A stretch of 48,837 bases of DNA from Pullulanibacillus pueri (GCF_014639255.1 NZ_BMFV01000036.1:1-48837); one strand, 5' to 3'; positions 7,760 through 17,115 are shown, counted from the stretch's first letter. Notes: generated from the sequence alone by a model not told the origin. Numbers and translations: made by a program.

Positions 7760-8701
7760 ATGAAGATAGTTGTTCTAGGTGCGGGTGCATTAGGCTCATA
7801 TTTTGGCTTGCGCATGCATGAAATAGGACATGAGATCACTTTTTTAGTGCGGGAGGGCCGGGCGCAGCAACTGAAGGAAAATGGGCTTAAAATTATGAGC
7901 CCAAAAGGAGATCTTTCCTGGAAAACACCTCACTATTGTGTGGATGTTTCTGAAATAGAAGCATGTGATCTATTGGTTGTCGGATTGAAGGGGTACCACC
8001 TTCAAGGGGCAAGCGAGCAATTACGGCAATTGGCAGACAAAGGCGCTACCGTTTTACCTGTTTTAAATGGCATTGAGCATCTCAAAATCTTGCAGGATAT
8101 TTTTGGCGAAGACAGAGTGCTTGGCGGTATTGCCTATATTATTGCCACTTTAAATGAAGCTGGACATGTCGTGCATACTGGGGATCAACATGCCTTTCTT
8201 TATGGTATGATCGACAAAGGTGCAAAGGATACGCTGGCTCAACGTGTATGTGCTGAGTTGAGTCAGTCAGCAGGAGACGTTAACCTTGATTTAGCCGAAA
8301 GTGAGTTTATCTACAAGGAAATGTGGAAGAAATATGTGTTTATTTCAGCCTTCTCTGGGGTGACAACCACAAGTCGCTTGCCTATTGGCCCGATCCGCAA
8401 TACACCCGAAACCCTGGAGTTAGGAAAAAAGGTCGTTGAAGAAATGGTGGCATTAGCTGAAGCCTACGATGTCCACATTGATGACGGTGTTGAGGAGACC
8501 ATGACGAAATTGCTTTATGGTTTTCCAGATGAAGCCACCTCTTCTATGCACCAAGACTTTAGAAATCAGCGGCCACTTGAGGTCGATGCGTTATTTGGAG
8601 CCGCATTGCGTATGGGCAGAGCGAAAGGATTGGCGCTGCCTCATGTTGAAACCTTACATGCGCTGCTTAAGCCGTATGAGTATCCTCAAGGTAAAAAATA
8701 A
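7760..8701 (+). CDS. panE: 2-dehydropantoate 2-reductase
   Basis: 313 residues from ATG at 7760, preceded by GGAGGAGA; the frame opens further upstream but MKIVVLGAGALGSYFG is the expected N-terminus. PanE-family enzymes reduce ketopantoate to pantoate with NADPH for pantothenate and CoA synthesis. Visible: Rossmann GxGxxG (GAGALG), NGIEH loop, the catalytic Lys region EMWKKYVFISAFSG, and NQRPLEVDALFG with the conserved Glu. Several paralogues exist in Bacillales, so it may serve another 2-keto acid. A terminator follows. Confidence 0.82.
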   Translation: MKIVVLGAGALGSYFGLRMHEIGHEITFLVREGRAQQLKENGLKIMSPKGDLSWKTPHYCVDVSEIEACDLLVVGLKGYHLQGASEQLRQLADKGATVLPVLNGIEHLKILQDIFGEDRVLGGIAYIIATLNEAGHVVHTGDQHAFLYGMIDKGAKDTLAQRVCAELSQSAGDVNLDLAESEFIYKEMWKKYVFISAFSGVTTTSRLPIGPIRNTPETLELGKKVVEEMVALAEAYDVHIDDGVEETMTKLLYGFPDEATSSMHQDFRNQRPLEVDALFGAALRMGRAKGLALPHVETLHALLKPYEYPQGKK

Positions 8702-8822
8702 ATGTAGGCGAAATTCGCTGTGAAATTGAATTTTTGAATAATTTTTGAACATTGGGTGAATAACTTGTGTCCGTTTTCATTTAGACGTAAAATAAGAACA
8801 CACACATATTCTAAGACCCTAA

Positions 8823-8852
8823 AAACACCTGAGCCATTGGCTCGGGTGTTTT
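8823..8852 (+). terminator. Rho-independent terminator after panE
   Basis: AACACCTGAGCC and GGCTCGGGTGTT pair around a 3-base loop, followed by TTTT. It lies about 120 bases past the panE stop. Confidence 0.7.
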
Positions 8853-8920
8853 GGGTAGAAAATGAAAAAATCGATTCCAATCGTTTATTGCTATTGATTT
8901 AGATTGAGATGTAAGAGGTA

Positions 8921-9273
8921 GGCGCACAAGACAGGGCTGAAACTAACAAAAGAACGCTGCGCTCGCCCATAAGAAGTTGCTGACTCACAAAAGACAGCTT
9001 TAACTCACAAAAGGCGCACAAGACAGGGCTGTAACTAACAAAAGGACGCTGCGCTCGCCCATAAGAAGTTGCTGACTTACAAAAGACAGCTTTAACTCAC
9101 AAAAGGCGCACGAACCAAGGCTGTAACTAACAAAAGGACGCTGCGCTCACCCATAAGAAGTTGCTGACTCACAAAAGACAGCCTTAACTCACAAAAGGCG
9201 CACGAACCAAGGCGAAAACTAACAAAAGAATGCTGAGCCCGCACAAAAGAGGCAGTTAACTAAAAAAACGCAT
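8921..9273. repeat. 92-bp tandem repeat, three full units plus a partial one
   Basis: Units start with GGCGCAC at 8921, 9013, 9105 and 9197, an exact 92-base period. The first three are nearly identical; the fourth decays after about 45 bases. Each unit contains three short sub-repeats related to ACTCACAAAAG or ACTAACAAAAG. Because 92 is not a multiple of three, it does not encode a repeated peptide. No promoter or gene is seen in it. Confidence 0.9.
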
Positions 9274-9280
9274 CGGCAGC

Positions 9281-9490
9281 AAGTAAGTGAATTGGAGCGT
9301 AAGGCGCGAGATTCGGAACACTTATATTCAGTGTGTTCCTCAGCGCCGCTGACTCAAAGATGTCTAAACTAGAGTCCAACGGGAATAGCACGAGTCCGAA
9401 GATCCACTTGGGAAACTAAATAATCCATTCCCAAGTTAGCTGAGGCCGTGCCCGTGGAAAGCGAGCGACCTGAAGCGGAAATCCACACTA
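9281..9490 (-). repeat. dispersed hairpin repeat, copy C
   Basis: Minus-oriented copy between the tandem repeat and ddl. Outer stem strands are at 9480-9486 (GTGGATT on the minus strand) and 9287-9293 (AATTCAC). Internal CTTGGGAA/TTCCCAAG and GGAACAC/GTGTTCC hairpins are present, as in copy A. It lacks the terminator-like 3' module. 9490-9620 shows nothing further. Confidence 0.8.
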
Positions 9491-9620
9491 TAAGCTCGAG
9501 CAGTACTCAACCTGGTGTTACATCGCAATTTCCTTCAACTCTAAAGTACATCTCCTTGAGTAAAGCAACAAGCTTTTTAGAAAAAGGCAAATGAAAATGC
9601 TATAGAGTACAGCCGCTTGT

Positions 9621-10535
9621 CTAAAAGCTTTCCTTCTTTCTCGCTTTGAGTGAGGTTTCAATAATCAAGTCTAAAAGGTCACTGTAAGCAATCCCGGCTG
9701 CCTGAGCACTTTTGGGGAGCAAGCTATTTTTAGTCATGCCTGGTAACGAATTGATTTCCATTACATAAGGGGTGCCATCTTTGACCATCATGTCTATCCG
9801 AGCATAAACACTACATTTTAAAGCTTTATAACAAGAGATTGCCGCTGAAGCGACTCGTTCGTGTAAGTCAGAGGGCAGTTCAATCACTTCTTCAATGGTC
9901 TGAACGTCATCATACTTGGCATTATAATCAAAGAAATCTGCTTGATGACGAATAGAGATGACCGGTAACATTTTTCCGTCAATGATTGAACAGGTGATTT
10001 CTTCGCCTTTTATATATTGTTCAATCATAACTTCAGTATCCCACTTAAAGACTTCAGCTACCGCAGAAACCACGGCTTCTCTATCATAGACAAGTTTGAC
10101 TCCGACACTTGACCCTCCGGAATTTGGCTTTATCACGACAGGATAGCCCATTTGATCAATCGCCTCTAAATCGAGTTCTTCCATAGAAGTGAGTTGAATC
10201 CAGTCTGGTGTGGGCACGCCTTCATAACGAAGGAGTTTTTTCGTGATATTTTTATCCATGCATAAGCCGCTCGAAAGCATACCACTACCTGTAAAAGGAA
10301 CGCCTAATGTGTCTAGTGTGCCCTGGATGGTACCATCTTCACCGTATTTTCCATGGAGCGCCAGAAGGGCAATGTCCAAAGGTTTAGCTTTTTCAACGAG
10401 TTCCTCTTTATGGTCAAGACGAATGGGAATAATGTCATATTTATTTTTATCTAAATGAGCGATCATTTCCTCTCCTGTCATAAGTGAGACTTGCTTTTCA
10501 GAGGAAACGCCTCCCATAATTACGCCAACTTTCAT
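9621..10535 (-). CDS. ddl: D-alanine--D-alanine ligase
   Basis: 304 residues from the ATG at 10535, chosen because GGAGG lies 8 bases upstream and MKVGVIMGGVSSEKQVSL is the expected N-terminus. Ddl joins two D-Ala with ATP to make the peptidoglycan dipeptide. Motifs: LHGKYGEDGTIQGTLD, GVPFTGSG, ATP-grasp VIKPNSGGSSVGV, CSVYARIDMMV, and EINSLPGMTKNSLLPKSA, which carries the metal-binding Glu and Asn. It is the short ddl type. It follows the MocR regulator gene by 4 bases on the same strand, so the two are probably co-transcribed. Confidence 0.93.
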   Translation of the reverse strand: MKVGVIMGGVSSEKQVSLMTGEEMIAHLDKNKYDIIPIRLDHKEELVEKAKPLDIALLALHGKYGEDGTIQGTLDTLGVPFTGSGMLSSGLCMDKNITKKLLRYEGVPTPDWIQLTSMEELDLEAIDQMGYPVVIKPNSGGSSVGVKLVYDREAVVSAVAEVFKWDTEVMIEQYIKGEEITCSIIDGKMLPVISIRHQADFFDYNAKYDDVQTIEEVIELPSDLHERVASAAISCYKALKCSVYARIDMMVKDGTPYVMEINSLPGMTKNSLLPKSAQAAGIAYSDLLDLIIETSLKARKKESF

Positions 10536-10539
10536 TTCT

Positions 10540-11988
10540 TCAACCTCCAAATTCATTTCGAATGGTGTCACCAATGGTTTTGATGCCATTGACAATGTCT
10601 TCTTCTTTTAATCGAGAGAAGCCCAGCCTAAAGGTGTTTTGACCTTTTCCATCTGTATAAAAGACATCCCCGGGGGAAAAGACAACGCCTTTGCGGTAGC
10701 AACTCTCTAATACTGTTCGTGCATTCAAGTTGTTTTTGAGTTCAATGAAAAGATGTAGCCCTCCATCTCCCGTCATTCTTTTATAGGGAAGATAGCGCTG
10801 GCAGGATTCAAGGGCTAATTCATATTTTTTCTTGTAAACTGATTTAGCTTTCTTTAAATATTTTTCAAAGTAACCATCATGTAAATATTGATAGAGTATC
10901 GCTTGGTCAAGGGTAGAACTATGAATAGTGCGCGCCCTTTTAATGCTTTCCAAGTAATAAATCAGATCCTTATCGGCCAATATCCATCCAATGCGCAAGC
11001 CTGGAAACAGAATTTTAGAGAAGCTACTAATGTAAATCACATTATTCCCAGGACCTGCAAATGTCGCTAACGGGGGCAAGTGAGAGCCTGAAAAGCGTAA
11101 TTCTTCGTTAAACCCATCTTCTATGATAGGGATATGATAGTGCGAAAAAAGCTTCATCAGTGCCATCCGTTTTTCCGAAGAGGTCACGATGCCTGTTGGA
11201 TTATGGTAGGAAGGGATGAAATAAGCCAAGTCAAATGTTTTAGTGGACAAGGCTGTCTCAAGTCTTGGGATATCAATACCGTCCTCACACATATCAATGC
11301 CGTGGATCTCATAACCATGTAATCGGAAGAGTTTAAGCGCGGTGTGGTGTGTCGGGTTTTCACTAAGGATGTGGCCCCTTTTTTGGCCTAGAGAGGATAA
11401 GAGAATATCCAATCCTTCTGTAAAGCCATTGGTAATGAGGATATCCTTATTGGAAACATCCACGCCCTTTAATTCCATGTAATGTAAAAGTGCTTCGATG
11501 AGGGGCTTGTAACCTTTGGCATAGCCATAGTTCAGAACAATATCTCCTTCAATAGCCATCCGTGTTAAAAACGCCTTTTTGAAATTCTCGACATCGAAAA
11601 GCTTTTCATCAGGTGCAATACTATTAAAGGCAATCATGCCCTTTTTCCAATGGACTCCATGTTTCATTAAATCCAATTGATCAGCCAATAAAGTGTTATT
11701 GTTAATTTTTTCTTTCCAATCCAAGTGGATGGAAGGGGCCTTGTGGGTTGCCACCTTGCTGACAAAGTTGCCCTTCCCTTTGACGGCATAAATAAGCCCT
11801 TCCTGCTCAAGATCTGCGTAGGCCGTCAGAACTGTATTGCGGCTGAGTGATAATAATGCACTTAATTCACGAGTGGAGGGAAGCTTTTGATCCTCAAGCA
11901 GATGACCATTAGTAATCATCTTTTTTAAATAGTCCTTGAGTTGAATATAAATAGGACGATCATCCATAAGCTTGAAATCATGAAACAC
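10540..11988 (-). CDS. ddlR: MocR/GntR-type regulator, probable DdlR
   Basis: About 482 residues from GTG at 11988, which has AAGGGG 9 bases upstream; an ATG at 11997 and a frame to 12099 are alternatives. The N-terminal winged helix is GntR-type (PIYIQLKDYLKKMI, LPSTRELSALLSLSRNTVLTAYADLEQEGLI). The rest is a fold-type-I aminotransferase domain, with SYHNPTG and ISSFSKILFPGLRIGW containing the PLP-Schiff-base Lys. MocR proteins use PLP as an effector site. In Brevibacillus brevis a MocR protein (DdlR) activates ddl; adjacency to ddl suggests the same role here. Name assigned by context. Confidence 0.8.
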   Translation of the reverse strand: MFHDFKLMDDRPIYIQLKDYLKKMITNGHLLEDQKLPSTRELSALLSLSRNTVLTAYADLEQEGLIYAVKGKGNFVSKVATHKAPSIHLDWKEKINNNTLLADQLDLMKHGVHWKKGMIAFNSIAPDEKLFDVENFKKAFLTRMAIEGDIVLNYGYAKGYKPLIEALLHYMELKGVDVSNKDILITNGFTEGLDILLSSLGQKRGHILSENPTHHTALKLFRLHGYEIHGIDMCEDGIDIPRLETALSTKTFDLAYFIPSYHNPTGIVTSSEKRMALMKLFSHYHIPIIEDGFNEELRFSGSHLPPLATFAGPGNNVIYISSFSKILFPGLRIGWILADKDLIYYLESIKRARTIHSSTLDQAILYQYLHDGYFEKYLKKAKSVYKKKYELALESCQRYLPYKRMTGDGGLHLFIELKNNLNARTVLESCYRKGVVFSPGDVFYTDGKGQNTFRLGFSRLKEEDIVNGIKTIGDTIRNEFGG

Positions 11989-12263
11989 TGTCTTCATCCC
12001 CTTGGTATTATTTTGACATAGCCACAAGGATTCAAAAAGGTCCACTTCCAATGTAATTTCACATATCCGTGGTTGGGAAGAAGACAGTCCTTTAAACACT
12101 TGTGATTTTCTTCCCTTAGTATACTCGTGTTAAAGGGGAATTTCGATAGAGGCAGTGGCGGTGTGAAAGTGTGGGTGCCTGTTATAGGCGCATACTGAAG
12201 CTCTTTTAAAAAGGGGGGGATCTTAAGTTAGTCTTCAAAGGCGTGGCTCCAAAAAAAAGAGGG

Positions 12264-12298
12264 GCATTAAAAAGGAACGGGATTGCTCCCGTTCCATG
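12264..12298 (-). terminator. minus-strand terminator
   Basis: GGAACGGG/CCCGTTCC hairpin with a T-run on its minus-strand 3' side. It would end transcription from pbpG after reading through repeat copy D. Apart from this and copy D, the 11989-12742 gap shows nothing recognisable. Confidence 0.6.
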
Positions 12299-12342
12299 TT
12301 ACTATCATTAGCTAGAACCTAACATCTTAATTGGCTTTTTTT

Positions 12343-12729
12343 AAAGTATAAGAATGTATAAAATTTGGTCATCTGGATGGTGTGGATTTCCGCTCCAGAA
12401 CGCTCGCTTTCCTCATGCCCACACGATGTGGGTAGGGTCGGCGTTCGACGCACAGGATGTGCTAGCTTCGACGTTGTCACACGGATGTGACGGTTTTAGT
12501 CGAAGTCCCTTAATGACGTGACGTTTTTAGCCGATCGTCCTTAGTGGCCTCAGCTAACTTGGGAATTGAATACTTTGTTTCCCAAGTGGATCTTCGGACA
12601 CGTGTTGTTCCCGAAGGAGTCTCGTGTCTTCCACTCCAATCCACTTGATACTGACGAAGCCTTTTGGTAAAAAGCTTTTTAATGCCCAACTGAATGAGGA
12701 CCGGGCATGCTTTTCGCCCGGTTTTTCTT
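12343..12729 (+). repeat. dispersed hairpin repeat, copy D (best complete copy)
   Basis: Most intact copy. It opens with TATAAAATTTGGTCA. An outer stem pairs GTGGATT (12382-12388) with AATCCAC (12638-12644). Inside, in order, are CCCACA/TGTGGG, CTTCGAC/GTCGAAG enclosing GTCACA/TGTGAC, CTTGGGAA/TTCCCAAG (12558-12586) and CTTCGG/CCGAAG. The palindromic TAAAAAGCTTTTTA and a full terminator ACCGGGC...GCCCGGT (12700-12722) plus T-run follow. It lies antisense to the 3' side of pbpG. Open frames crossing it are not credible genes. Confidence 0.85.
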
Positions 12730-12742
12730 AATTTGAAAATCT

Positions 12743-14821
12743 TTACCATGGAAAGAGATCTAGTATCCGGTTAATGAATCCTTTCCCTTTGCCCTTCTTA
12801 TCTTTGCCATTTTTGTCTGGGCTACCATATGGTGAACCGTGGTGTTCATCACAGTATTCGGTCGGCTCTGTCCCTTTGACATAATACGTTAATCGGGCGT
12901 TGGGGCAAGCATCAGTGGCCAGTTTCCCTGTATCAGGATCTACCCAAACTTTGACGACGCCCTTGGGAGCTTTGAAGCTGTTTTCAGGTTGTCCTTTTAA
13001 AGCGTCCTCCATGTAATTGGCCCAAAGGGTCTTGGAATAGCCGGAATCTGGGTAGGTATTAAGCGTTTGTCTGTCTTTATAACCGACCCACACGCCTGTT
13101 GTTAATTGAGGTGTAAAACCAACCATCCAGCTATCGGTATTGGTTGATCCTGTTTTGGCAGCGACCGTATGGGTTAAGATGTCCTTGACACTCGCACCAG
13201 TTACCGTAGAGTAGTCATTTAACTTCGTATCAAAAATGCCTGTCATCATTTGAGCAAGCACAAAACTTGTTGCCTTATCGAGCACCTGTTTACTGGAAGG
13301 CTTCCAGTCATAAATCACATCGCCCTGACGATTGACAACTTTAGTAATAAAGCTTGGCGAGACCCTTGCTCCCATGTTGGCAATTGTACTGTAAGCACGC
13401 GTCATTTCGAGGATGCTCACTTCTTTTGTTCCAAGAGGAAGGGAAGGGATGGCTTCTAACGGACTCGTAATGCCCATCGTCTTTGCGGTATTGACTAATT
13501 TATCCATACCAATGGCCATATGTGTTTTCACTGCGTAAATATTATCGGAAAGGGCTAGCGCCTGCATAAGTGTAATGGGCCCATTAGCATAATACCCGCC
13601 ATAATTTTCAGGGCTATAACTCTCTTTGCCATTATCAAAAGTAAAGGTTGTCGGTTCACTTGTGAGCGTGGACGAAGGCGTAAATCCATTTTTTAAGGCA
13701 GCGTAATAAAGAAACGGTTTAAAGCTTGATCCAGGTTGGCGTTTAGCTGAGACCGCGAGATTAAATTGATCCTTCGTATAATCACGGCCACCGACGAGCG
13801 CCTTAACAGCCCCCGTTTTAGGGTCCATTGTGACTAGAGCAGCTTCGATTTTAGAAGCAGGACTAATCGTGTCCTTTACCCATTTATTCGCCTTTTTTTG
13901 CAAGCTAGAATCTAAGGTGGTATAAACCTTTAAGCCACCTGTTGCAATCTCTTCCTCTGATAGCCCGAGTTTATCTCTTAGCTCTTGTTGAACAGCATCC
14001 TCAAAGTAAGGTGCGATACTTGGAGCGGCTTCATGCTTCTTAATAATATTCAAAGGTTGTTTATACGCCTGATCTGCTTGAGCCTGTGTGATATACCCAT
14101 TGCTTACCATGGCTTGAAGGACAATACCCTGACGCTTTTTGGCATTTTCATAGTGGTCATCCGGAGCATAGTAGCTCGGGCCTTTAGGAACCCCTGCAAG
14201 CATACTAGCTTCAGCAAGCGAAAGGTCCTTGGCTGATTTCCCATAATAATATTTCGAGGCAGCTTCAACGCCATAAGCGCCATGTCCGTAATAGACTGTA
14301 TTGAGATACCCTTCAAGAATCTCATTCTTTGAGTAATTTGATTCGAGTCTCATGGTATAAAAGACTTCGAGAAATTTACGTTTCCAGGTCTTATCATTGC
14401 TTAAATAAAGATTGCGGGCGTATTGCATGGAAAGGGTACTGGCCCCTTGTTTTTTAGAAAAACTAGCAATATCCGCTGCTAATGAGCCAAAGACCCTTTT
14501 TATATCGAAGCCATGATGTTTATAAAACCGTTTGTCTTCAACTGCGACGGTAGCATTCATGATGGATTGTGCCATGTCTTCTTTTTTAACCCAGTAACGA
14601 TTCTGATAACCATGCTCGGCTTCTGCAAAGACCTTCCCATCGTTGGTCAAAAACTCCGTGTTTTGTGAAACCTTTATCGGTGGAGGCCCGAGGATTTTGG
14701 CATAGATCCAGAGGCTGGCAATCACAAACAACACAAGCACAATACCTGCAAGTGCGACTCGTATGAACCATTTTAAAAATGACTTTACTTTGCGGATGTT
14801 TTGGTCAGTGACGAGTTCCAT
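12743..14821 (-). CDS. pbpG: bifunctional penicillin-binding protein (class A)
   Basis: 692 residues, started at ATG 14821 because GGGAGG gives 7-base spacing to it. A class A PBP: it polymerises glycan chains and cross-links peptides outside the membrane. One N-terminal transmembrane helix (VALAGIVLVLFVIASLWIY) is followed by a GT51 glycosyltransferase domain (VAVEDKRFYKHHGFD with catalytic Glu; GASTLSMQYARNLYL; EGYLNTVYYGHGAYGVEAAS). The transpeptidase domain has SSFKP, SDN and KTGSTNTDS. The tail is short and basic. Position next to speE matches B. subtilis pbpG (ywhE). Confidence 0.9.
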   Translation of the reverse strand: MELVTDQNIRKVKSFLKWFIRVALAGIVLVLFVIASLWIYAKILGPPPIKVSQNTEFLTNDGKVFAEAEHGYQNRYWVKKEDMAQSIMNATVAVEDKRFYKHHGFDIKRVFGSLAADIASFSKKQGASTLSMQYARNLYLSNDKTWKRKFLEVFYTMRLESNYSKNEILEGYLNTVYYGHGAYGVEAASKYYYGKSAKDLSLAEASMLAGVPKGPSYYAPDDHYENAKKRQGIVLQAMVSNGYITQAQADQAYKQPLNIIKKHEAAPSIAPYFEDAVQQELRDKLGLSEEEIATGGLKVYTTLDSSLQKKANKWVKDTISPASKIEAALVTMDPKTGAVKALVGGRDYTKDQFNLAVSAKRQPGSSFKPFLYYAALKNGFTPSSTLTSEPTTFTFDNGKESYSPENYGGYYANGPITLMQALALSDNIYAVKTHMAIGMDKLVNTAKTMGITSPLEAIPSLPLGTKEVSILEMTRAYSTIANMGARVSPSFITKVVNRQGDVIYDWKPSSKQVLDKATSFVLAQMMTGIFDTKLNDYSTVTGASVKDILTHTVAAKTGSTNTDSWMVGFTPQLTTGVWVGYKDRQTLNTYPDSGYSKTLWANYMEDALKGQPENSFKAPKGVVKVWVDPDTGKLATDACPNARLTYYVKGTEPTEYCDEHHGSPYGSPDKNGKDKKGKGKGFINRILDLFPW

Positions 14822-15032
14822 CCTCATCCCTCCCTTGTAAGCTTTAGTCGTTTAGGTCTCATTTCATCTTCAAATCATTTTTTCGCTATTTTCTGTTGGG
14901 AAGTCTGACAATATCTTTGTCTTTTCGACGTTATGTCTACATTATGGTTTAACAAAAACGCTTCTAAACGTCCCGGGTGAATACCGAAAGTATTTTACGC
15001 TAAAAAAATATTGATTTCAAATCGCCACGGGC

Positions 15033-15060
15033 TTGAATTTTGTGTGGCATCGTCTATACT
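15033..15060 (+). promoter_or_regulatory. candidate sigma-A promoter for speE-speB
   Basis: TTGAAT (15033-15038), 16-base spacer, TATACT (15055-15060). It would give a leader of about 190 bases before speE. The leader includes a stray AAGGAGG at 15113 without a well-placed start codon. Nothing else is recognised in the 14822-15254 gap. Confidence 0.5.
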
Positions 15061-15254
15061 TTTTCTGTATGTCAATTGTCGAAATGTCGCACATTATGCA
15101 TAGGTGCGCTTAAAAGGAGGGCAAGCGGGGGCGGATAAGGAAGTAGACGTCAGAGAGTTGTCGTGAAGGCTGCCCCAGGGTAATGTGCTTTTTATGGATC
15201 CCATGCCTTCTTCACTAATCGCCTAAAGAGATTGAGGATTAGGAGTGAAAGAAA

Positions 15255-16082
15255 ATGGAGCTTTGGTATACCGAGAAACAAACGGAGAATTATGGGATTA
15301 CCGCTAAGATTAAACGCTCGTTGGCAACGGAAGAGACCCCTTATCAAAAATTGGACATGCTTGAAACCGAGGAATTCGGGAATATGCTTACCCTTGATGG
15401 CATGGTGATGACAACCGAAAGAGATGAATTTGTTTATCATGAAATGGTGGCACATGTTCCGTTATTCACACATCCACATCCCAAACATGTGCTCGTGGTT
15501 GGTGGTGGAGATGGTGGCGTGATTCGGGAAGTGGTCAAGCATCCCGAGGTGGAGAAGGTCACACTCGTTGAAATTGACGGCAGTGTGATTGAACACTCCA
15601 AAAAATTTCTTCCCACGATAGCCTCCGCTTTTGACGACCCCAAGGTAGAGGTCATCGTCGGTGATGGCTTTATGCATATTGCTGAGAGTCGCGAGGCCTA
15701 CGACGTGATCATGGTCGATTCAACAGAGCCCGTCGGACCCGCTGTTAAGCTTTTTGAAAAAGGCTTTTATGAAGGCCTATCAAGGGCACTCAAGGAAGAC
15801 GGTCTATTCATTGCCCAAACCGATAATCCTTGGTTTAAAGCCGATTTAATTCGTCAGGTTTATAGTGACGTCAAGGAAATTTTTCCAATAACACGTTTAT
15901 ACACAGCAAATGTACCGACATATCCAAGTGGGTTGTGGACTTTTACCATGGGCTCCAAGAAGCACGATCCATTAGAAGTTAACGAAGCGCGCTTCCATGA
16001 CATTGAAACAAAGTATTACACGAAAGCTTTACATAAAGCCGCCTTCGTCCTCCCCAAATTTGTAGAGGACCTGACAAAATAA
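15255..16082 (+). CDS. speE: spermidine synthase
   Basis: 275 residues; ATG at 15255 with AGGAGTG upstream. SpeE transfers the aminopropyl group of decarboxylated SAM to putrescine in the cytosol. The N-terminal beta domain begins MELWYTEKQTENYGITAKIK, and LDGMVMTTERDEFVYHEMVAHVPL is the substrate entry motif. The Rossmann core has VVGGGDGGVIREV, LVEIDGSVIEHSKKFLP, VDSTEPVGPA and QTDNPWF. Length equals the Bacillus enzyme (about 276). It is followed by speB, and the pair makes putrescine from agmatine, then spermidine. Confidence 0.95.
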   Translation: MELWYTEKQTENYGITAKIKRSLATEETPYQKLDMLETEEFGNMLTLDGMVMTTERDEFVYHEMVAHVPLFTHPHPKHVLVVGGGDGGVIREVVKHPEVEKVTLVEIDGSVIEHSKKFLPTIASAFDDPKVEVIVGDGFMHIAESREAYDVIMVDSTEPVGPAVKLFEKGFYEGLSRALKEDGLFIAQTDNPWFKADLIRQVYSDVKEIFPITRLYTANVPTYPSGLWTFTMGSKKHDPLEVNEARFHDIETKYYTKALHKAAFVLPKFVEDLTK

Positions 16083-16084
16083 GC

Positions 16085-16115
16085 CGGGACATAGGGACAG
16101 GAACCCTGTCCCGCC
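16085..16115. repeat. hairpin between speE and speB
   Basis: GGGACAGG and CCTGTCCC pair around a 3-base loop directly after the speE stop. There is no T-run, so it may be an mRNA stabiliser or a weak attenuator between the two genes. Confidence 0.5.
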
Positions 16116-16216
16116 AAATACAGGTTCAAAAGATGTGGAAAACGGACGTAGGGTAGAGCTCTATCCTGTAGCGACTAAAGATGCAAGATAAAAGAAGAGA
16201 GTGTGGAGGGGTAAAG

Positions 16217-17089
16217 ATGATATTTGATGAAGCTTATTCAGGAAAAGTGTTTATTATGAGTAGACCTGATTATGAAAGTGCGGAGGCCGTAATCTATGGG
16301 ATGCCTATGGACTATACCGTCAGTTTTCGTCCCGGCTCACGTTTTGGTCCCGCGAGAATACGTGAGGTTTCTATTGGCCTAGAAGAATATTCACCATATA
16401 TTGATCGCCATTTAGAAGAGGTCAATTATTATGATGCAGGGGATATTTTGTTACCCTTCGGCAATCCTGGTAAAAGTCTCGATTTGATTGAAGGCTATAT
16501 TGATCAATTATTAGCTGATGGTAAAATGCCGATTGGTCTTGGCGGCGAGCATCTCGTCACTTGGCCGGTGCTAAAAGCCATGCATAAGAAATATCCGGAT
16601 ATGGCGCTTATTCACATTGATGCCCATGCCGATTTACGTGAGGATTATGAGGGAGAAGTTTTGTCGCACGCGACCCCCATTAAGAAAGCTTGTCAACTTC
16701 TTGGACCAGAAAATGTCTATTCTTTTGGGATTCGATCAGGGATGCGTGAGGAATTTGAATTTGGACGCACCTCTGGCATGACGATGGAATGCTTTGAAGT
16801 CGCGGAACCTTTGAAAAGGCATTTGCCAAAATTAAGTGGTCGAAATGTGTATGTCACTATTGATATCGATGTGCTTGATCCTGCCTTTGCGCCCGGTACA
16901 GGTACTCAGGAGGCGGGCGGTATTACTTCGAAGGAGCTTCTCGAAGCGATCACAGCGATCTCTAAATCCGATCTTAATATTATTGGAGCTGATCTTGTCG
17001 AAGTGTTACCTGCTTATGACCCTAGCGATCAAACGGCGATTGCGGCCAGTAAGTTTATTCGGGAAATGCTTCTAGGGTGGGTGCGCTAG
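16217..17089 (+). CDS. speB: agmatinase
   Basis: 290 residues from ATG at 16217 with GGAGGG 6 bases upstream. SpeB hydrolyses agmatine to putrescine and urea using a dinuclear Mn centre. Ureohydrolase metal-binding motifs are all present: GGEHLVTWP (His), DAHADLRE (Asp-His-Asp), and DIDVLDPAFAPGTGTQEAGG (two Asp). SFRPGSRFGPARIRE is the usual N-terminal motif. It supplies putrescine to speE immediately upstream, matching the B. subtilis order. Confidence 0.95.
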   Translation: MIFDEAYSGKVFIMSRPDYESAEAVIYGMPMDYTVSFRPGSRFGPARIREVSIGLEEYSPYIDRHLEEVNYYDAGDILLPFGNPGKSLDLIEGYIDQLLADGKMPIGLGGEHLVTWPVLKAMHKKYPDMALIHIDAHADLREDYEGEVLSHATPIKKACQLLGPENVYSFGIRSGMREEFEFGRTSGMTMECFEVAEPLKRHLPKLSGRNVYVTIDIDVLDPAFAPGTGTQEAGGITSKELLEAITAISKSDLNIIGADLVEVLPAYDPSDQTAIAASKFIREMLLGWVR

Positions 17090-17115
17090 ACCGAGAAAAT
17101 GGAGATCATTCTTCC

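Noticed and set aside
8921..9273. CRISPR array
   Set aside because: The 92-bp units are contiguous, without unique spacers, and no cas genes are nearby.
12510..12749. Minus-strand open frame of 79 codons
   Set aside because: Crosses repeat copy D and its hairpins; no ribosome site and low-complexity basic product.
15194..15226. Ten-codon leader peptide before speE
   Set aside because: No ribosome site and no conserved feature; polyamine-sensing leader peptides of this sort are not established in Bacillales.
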